From Eudorina sp. 2006-703-Eu-15 (taxonomy: Eukaryota > Chlorophyta > Chlorophyceae > Chlamydomonadales > Volvocaceae), in NCBI GenBank assembly GCA_003117195.1, contig BDSI01000041.1:782658-846657 (forward strand): DNA of 64,000 nucleotides. Direction: 5' to 3'. The notes under the pieces were generated by a model that worked only from the letters and a program-made list of their open reading frames with translations, made no database searches and was not told where the DNA came from. The position numbers and the translations under genes were made by a program. Below are positions 60,001-64,000 of this stretch, piece after piece. Position 1 is the stretch's first letter. Every line of letters begins with the position of its first letter.

Positions 60001-62442
60001 GCCCCGCGGTGCGGCGGCGGCAGGGTCAACCCCAGCGGCGGCGGGGCCGGCACTTGACGGGGCGGCGCCGGCGGCCGTGGAGCCGATGGTCCGAAGGAAT
60101 CCCCCCGGGGGCCGGCGCCCCCATGGGCCGCCGGGCCGGCTGCTGCTGCTGCTGTTGGCGCTGCCGCAGTATGGCTGGTCATGGCGCCAGCTGCGCCGCC
60201 GACGCTGCCGCTGGCGGCCCCTCCATTCGTCGCGGCCATGTTCTGCAGCTGCTTGGCCAGGCGATCCGCCGCTCCCTGCCGAGTGGTGGGGGCATGGTGG
60301 GTGGGTGGGTGGGGCCTGGCATGGTCTCGAATGCCCCGCGTACGGGCCGGAGGAACCTCCCTCCCTCGCACCCCTCCACCCTCCCTCCCGGCCTGCCCTC
60401 AGGAGCCGCACCCACACTCCGCCGGAACCCGTTAGCCTCCATTCCCTTCCTCTCCGGCCGTTCCACTCTTAATACTACACAAACGGCCGCCGCCGCCGCC
60501 GCCATGTGTGAGACGTTGCAGCCTTGCCTACAGTCAAGCAGGCATGTACCCATCCCTATCCTTCTTCTGCCCTGTCCTTCTTCTGCCCTGTCCTTCTTCT
60601 GCCCTGTCCTGCTGCCCTGTCCTGACCCTGCCTGCCTCGCTTTGCCCTGCCACCCCACCTCCGTCTCCATCACGCCCCGCCTTAGCACCAACCCCGGCCC
60701 TGTTCCCGCCCCACCTCCGTCTCCAGCAACCACAGCTGCGTGCCCCTGCCCATCCAGCTGGCATCCACATATTTCAGTGCATCCCGAAGCGCGTTGTACC
60801 AAGGCCGCTGCTGGAAGTCAGACGGGCTCCTGTCCTTCAGCAGCATGGCCTGCAGGTTCGTGAACAGCTTCTCCTCCCCGGTCTGAACCAACGCCAAAAC
60901 AAACTGCGGATGGACCAACAAGGCGGAATGCCCAGTTAGTTCCGGGGGCACGGCAGCGGGGTATCGGGGGCGCGGGTTGGCGGCCAAGGAATAGGGAGGA
61001 GGGGACGGGGAGCGGGGGGGTCTAGCGCATTCCGGGGAGCGCAGGGCGACCGTAGCCGGTGTTAGTGCCCAACAGCGCACCCGCCCCGCCCCTGACTGAC
61101 ATGTAGGCAAGGTGGCAAGCAACGTGGTTGAGCGCACGCGCAGAACCCCAAGGCGCGCGTTGCAAGCCGATGCGCTGCGCTGCATTGTGAAGGGCGAGAT
61201 GAACCCCGCCTCAGAACGCGCGCTGTGGATCACAGCCGCGGATCACAGCCGCGCCCGGCATCCCGTCCGGGCCGCCCTCGCCCACCGCCTCCCCTCTCAC
61301 CGGCAGCTTCGCATGCTCCCATGCCAGCTTCGCTGTGGCCAGCAGCAGCACATGCTGCAGCTCCCGGGCCCTCGACGGCTGCGACTCCCGGGCCCTCGCC
61401 GGCTGGGCTCCCGAGCAATTGGAGGCGTTGAACAGGATCTGCGCGCAGGCGGCCGCGTGGTCCGGAGACCAGAGGGCAGATGGGTCAGATGCCACACAGA
61501 CTATGTCGCCTGGGTCGTCGGCTCGCCCTCCGCGCAGGCATATGTGTGCACCGAGGAGGCGGCCGGCGAAAACAGACGTCCGGGTAGGGCGCAACCACGA
61601 CCGCCGTCACTGGGGTACGAGCGAGCCGTGCAGGATGGTGATGATGCGGTGCATGGGGAGGTGCGGGTGGCAGCTGGTGGCCGGCTGCCTCGCATCGTGC
61701 CCGTGGTAGCGCTTGATGTGAATGATGTGTGTATGTGTAGACCGGGCTTGGCGCTGGCCAAGGGCTACTAACGGATAGACCGCGGAAGCGCTCTCCTCCC
61801 TTCGCGGGGAAAAGAGAAGGGCATGAGGGGCCGCATACCCCCTTGCTCGACCTAGTGCATTCGCGCGTCCTGAAAAGTACGGCAGTGGATCTATGAAAAA
61901 GAAGCCTCTGTGTGTGTGCTGATATGTACGAGTCTCGCCAAGGCAGGGCTGCAGTCGGCGCAGCCGTGCAGCGCCAAAGCGAAGCAGGTGTGGAGGCTTT
62001 GCTGTGGCCCATGCCCACCCCTGGGGGTTGCATGGGCGCGGACGGCGGCCACGTCCGCACGCCGCGACAGTGCCGGACCGCAACCCGACCAGGGCCTGTG
62101 GGCGCCAAGGAGCGCGACTGCGCCTACCAGGAGGGAGCCATCCTTTAAGCCCTCGATGCAGGCGCAGGCGAGAAGCTCAGGCGTTGCACCACCGCCGAGG
62201 AGCACCACGGTCCGCGCGTTAGGAAAATATCCAAAGCTGCTGTTCTTCCCGCTGTACACAACGGCTTTCACCCGTTGCTGTGTTACGCCGACATAACCTT
62301 TTCTAATAAGTTTCACTGCAGAGCTGAAGTAATCTTGCTCTTGCTTATCAAGGCACTTGTTGTGCTGCGGAAGCACTTTCAAGACGTACTGGCCCAAAGC
62401 GACAGCCGGTGCGCCATGCAGGCTGTTACCGGGCTTTGGCAT
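51013..62442 (-). CDS. Giant low-complexity protein with Tudor/chromo-barrel-like segment
   Basis: Eight exons join in phase: 62442-62019, 61509-61301, 60903-60715, 60275-57147, 56864-55017, 54358-54120, 53528-52444 and 51986-51013 (2698 aa). The N-terminal 290 residues are ordered and unrecognised (YVLKVLPQHNKCLDKQEQDY, ELQHVLLLATAKLAWEH, WYNALRDALKYVDASWMGRG). Exons 4 and 5 are mostly Gly/Ala/Pro and Gln-rich, ending in the short helices RLISNALVDLTQQLDGL and DWCALAQRVLRVLQ. Exon 6 holds ALVQRV-type sequence, FRELMGQVANRVFPSGAVLQ. Near 2312-2375 NGLWYLAEVVDEEEGGDRVE with LQFKGFAEPPFWC resembles a Tudor, MBT or chromo-barrel fold, which bind methylated histone tails; that is inference from pattern only. 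Start: first ATG of exon 1. The exon 1 donor at 62019 was preferred over a GTAGGC site near 62137 because only it keeps phase. A chromatin or transcription scaffold is possible, but the function is unknown. Confidence 0.7.
51992..52086. repeat. Tandem G-rich repeat, about 33-bp unit
   Basis: Three copies of a unit beginning GGCGGAGGGTGGGGAGGG, in the 52443-51987 intron of the giant gene, directly upstream (on the coding strand) of the last exon acceptor, where it forms a C-rich tract. Confidence 0.9.
53600..53835. repeat. AC/GCGGG minisatellite, about 65-75 bp unit
   Basis: Four irregular units, each an AACACACACGCGGG-like block (near 53617, 53683, 53746 and 53818) followed by a G-rich filler, in the 54119-53529 intron of the giant gene. 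The last block reads AATTCTAAACACACGCGGG, matching the dispersed module. Confidence 0.8.
54361..54492. repeat. GGAC tetramer and GGGTC/GGTCG pentamer tract
   Basis: Seven GGAC tetramers, then about 95 bp of GGGTC, GGTCG and GGTCT pentamers. On the coding strand this pyrimidine-richer form runs straight into the exon 6 acceptor (54358) of the giant gene. Confidence 0.95.
54503..54521 (-). repeat. Sense-strand intronic element, copy 5
   Basis: Minus strand reads CCTACCAATTTCCTGTACCC followed by C/T-rich sequence, in the 55016-54359 intron of the minus-strand giant gene, 145 nt before the 3' splice site. Confidence 0.8.
60560..60607. repeat. 16-bp tandem repeat
   Basis: Three exact copies of CCTTCTTCTGCCCTGT in the 60714-60276 intron of the giant gene, with a degenerate fourth. 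Confidence 0.95.
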
Positions 62443-62963
62443 TTTCGTAAACGAATTCAATCGGTCCTGGGCTGTGGGTGCTGCCAAGGCCGAGGCACCG
62501 CCATTCTAAAGGCTTGCCTCAGAAACAGCCACTCTGTCTCTCGGTGCGCTACTAATGGAAGACTGTGTGCTGCTTGGCCACGATCATGCACTCTATGGCT
62601 GTGGGGAATTGGGAAACGGTGCTGCATTCAACGCGCACGGCGCAGCGTACGAATGGATTCGTGAAATACCTGCTAGTTTGCTGACTGGATACGTTTCTCA
62701 TACACCTTGGACTAAGTTGTCATGCATTCTATCAGTGTCTCTGTGCTCTATCCTTGTCGTCGTTCACCACTGTAACTGACGGTAGAGAAACAAAAAGTTG
62801 AGGGCGTGTCCTAAAGTGCATTATTCACTTCATATTTCACGCCGAACAATCGAGTAACATCTCACCTCGACTGGGCAAGCTTCAAGGTTTTTTGAGTTTC
62901 GATTCCCAACCCCCCTCACTTTATGGATGGATTGAAACGGTATTCTCAAAATTGATATTTGCG
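62443..62963. promoter_or_regulatory. Bidirectional promoter region, giant and ING genes
   Basis: A 521-bp spacer between two divergent start codons. The sequence from about 62700 to 62950 is relatively A/T-rich (for example TCACTTCATATTTCACG near 62826), consistent with a promoter and leaders. A minus-strand upstream exon for the giant gene within this spacer cannot be excluded, because the frame before its first ATG stays open to a TAG near 62515 preceded by a possible acceptor. Confidence 0.5.
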
Positions 62964-64000
62964 ATGACGGACTACTTGAAACAGTTCATCGACCGGGCGA
63001 CAGACGTACCGCTGCAGCTGCGGAGGCGACTTGCTTTGATACGCGACCTTGATGAAAAAGCAGTAGCGCTACACCGTGAAATTGACGAGCAATGCAAGCG
63101 GATGTTGACCGAAAGAGGTCAGCAACCCAACAAGAAGCAAAAGGCTGACGGTTTGGACGACCAGGTGCCTCCGTACGACGTGGAGCTGGCGCTGAAACGC
63201 CTGCTGGGCTTGGCAGATGAAAAGGTGGGTATGCGGCGGAGGAAGGACCCCGTGCCGCGCCTGGACGATTGTAGCTCAGTGTCAAGGGAGCGCGGGGAAG
63301 CGACGAAGCGATTGTTCGTGGGTGTCGATGCCCCATGCGCGCAGTTCCCGCCCTTGATAGAGTTCCCGCCCTTGATAGACTGATGCTGGGAGCGCGGATC
63401 TGCGATGCCCGGATTCAGTTGAGCGCGAACTTTCTAAGTTAGGGCCTAAAGTTCTGCAGAGCACAGGCACAGTACACCGGTGACGCGATCACTGGCTGTG
63501 CACGGTTCAGCACGTGCATACGGCTGGATGCACAAGAAGAGATTGGTGTCAACGTAACCTTTCACCCGACCGCCGCCCATTCGTTGCCAGGTCAACATCG
63601 CAAATCAGATATACGACTTCATGGACAAGCACATCAACCTGCTGGATTCGGACTTGCAGCAGCTGGACGTGGAGATCGAGGCGGACCGCCGAGAGCTCGG
63701 GCTTGAGGACGAGGAGACGGCATGCGAAAAACTAGGTTTGGAGGTGCCTAAGGTGAGATCCGATCGCACAAGGGCAGGCATGGCCGAAATTCTTCTTTAT
63801 GACACCCGCTTCCGCGGGAGGTGTGTCCTTATGTGCATGGCCTTGGCAATTGTATGGGGAAGTGTAGGTTTCCACCGTTAAAGCCGGGCCGGGGACAATG
63901 TTTGCCAGGGGTGCCACTGTTGATGTCATGCCTAAAGCGTTGTTTACTCCCGCAGGGCGCTCACCCACCTGCTGTCGCGCGGGGAGGCGAATTCAAAAAG
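62964..64000 (+). CDS. ING-family protein, N-terminal part (runs off the window)
   Basis: Three exons in phase: 62964-63224, 63591-63752 and 63956 to the window end (156 residues visible). The start matches the ING N-terminal domain: YLKQFIDRATDVPLQLRRRL, then ALIRDLDEKAVALHREIDEQ, and in exon 2 IANQIYDFMDKHINLLDSDL followed by an acidic helix. In ING proteins this region is a helical dimerisation and complex-binding module, and a C-terminal PHD finger reads histone H3 lysine-4 trimethylation within acetyltransferase or deacetylase complexes. The PHD finger would lie beyond the window, so its presence is expected but not seen. A basic KKQKADG stretch sits at about 56-62. The gene is transcribed away from the giant gene, which has a possible chromatin-type barrel, so the pair might be co-regulated. 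Confidence 0.9.

Overview
The window looks like nuclear DNA from a volvocine green alga (Chlamydomonas/Volvox group). The composition is GC-rich. Genes are broken by many GT-AG introns of about 0.2-1 kb. Proteins carry long Ala, Gly, Pro and Gln runs. TGTAA, the usual poly(A) signal of these algae, follows three of the genes. Introns and intergenic DNA are full of TG/AC tracts and minisatellites. I cannot name the species. Nothing viral, bacterial, CRISPR-like or transposase-like was seen.

Eight protein-coding genes can be supported; the exon phases agree at every junction I checked. In order: (1) minus, 10722-3155, a low-complexity protein with a GYF-like domain near its C-terminus, start not located; (2) plus, 12093-16977, an 890-residue protein with a helical, probably coiled-coil C-terminus, unrecognised; (3) plus, 19597-23998, an AGC kinase of the PKA catalytic-subunit type (8 exons, 379 aa); (4) minus, 33437-26848, a membrane-anchored protein with a C-terminal TLDc domain (9 exons, 712 aa); (5) plus, 33830-35377, a DUF1664 protein (3 exons, 374 aa); (6) plus, 36863-44047, a 2274-residue protein whose ordered motifs match the C-terminal half of large SBP-box (SPL) proteins but with no SBP zinc finger; (7) minus, 62442-51013, a 2698-residue protein with a Tudor/chromo-barrel-like segment; (8) plus, 62964 to the window end, the N-terminal part of an ING-family protein.

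Genes 4 and 5 are divergent across 392 bp, and genes 7 and 8 across 521 bp; both gaps are candidate bidirectional promoters. Genes 6 and 7 converge on a roughly 7 kb repeat-rich stretch without a confident gene. Shorter gene-poor stretches lie at 1-2747, 10.7-12.1, 17.0-19.6, 24.0-26.8 and 35.4-36.9 kb.

The least expected signal is not a protein. A short sequence with core TACCAATTTCCT followed by (A/G)TACCCC and a C-rich tract occurs five times. All five copies are inside introns of four different genes, all are in the sense orientation of their host gene, and all lie about 60-155 nt upstream of the 3' splice site. Other points of interest are a DLG instead of DFG motif in the PKA-like kinase, an exact 26-bp triplication carrying ACGTCA (CRE-like) cores in an intron, a run of six TGTAA signals inside an intron, and a dispersed TTTAGAAA/TG-repeat module.
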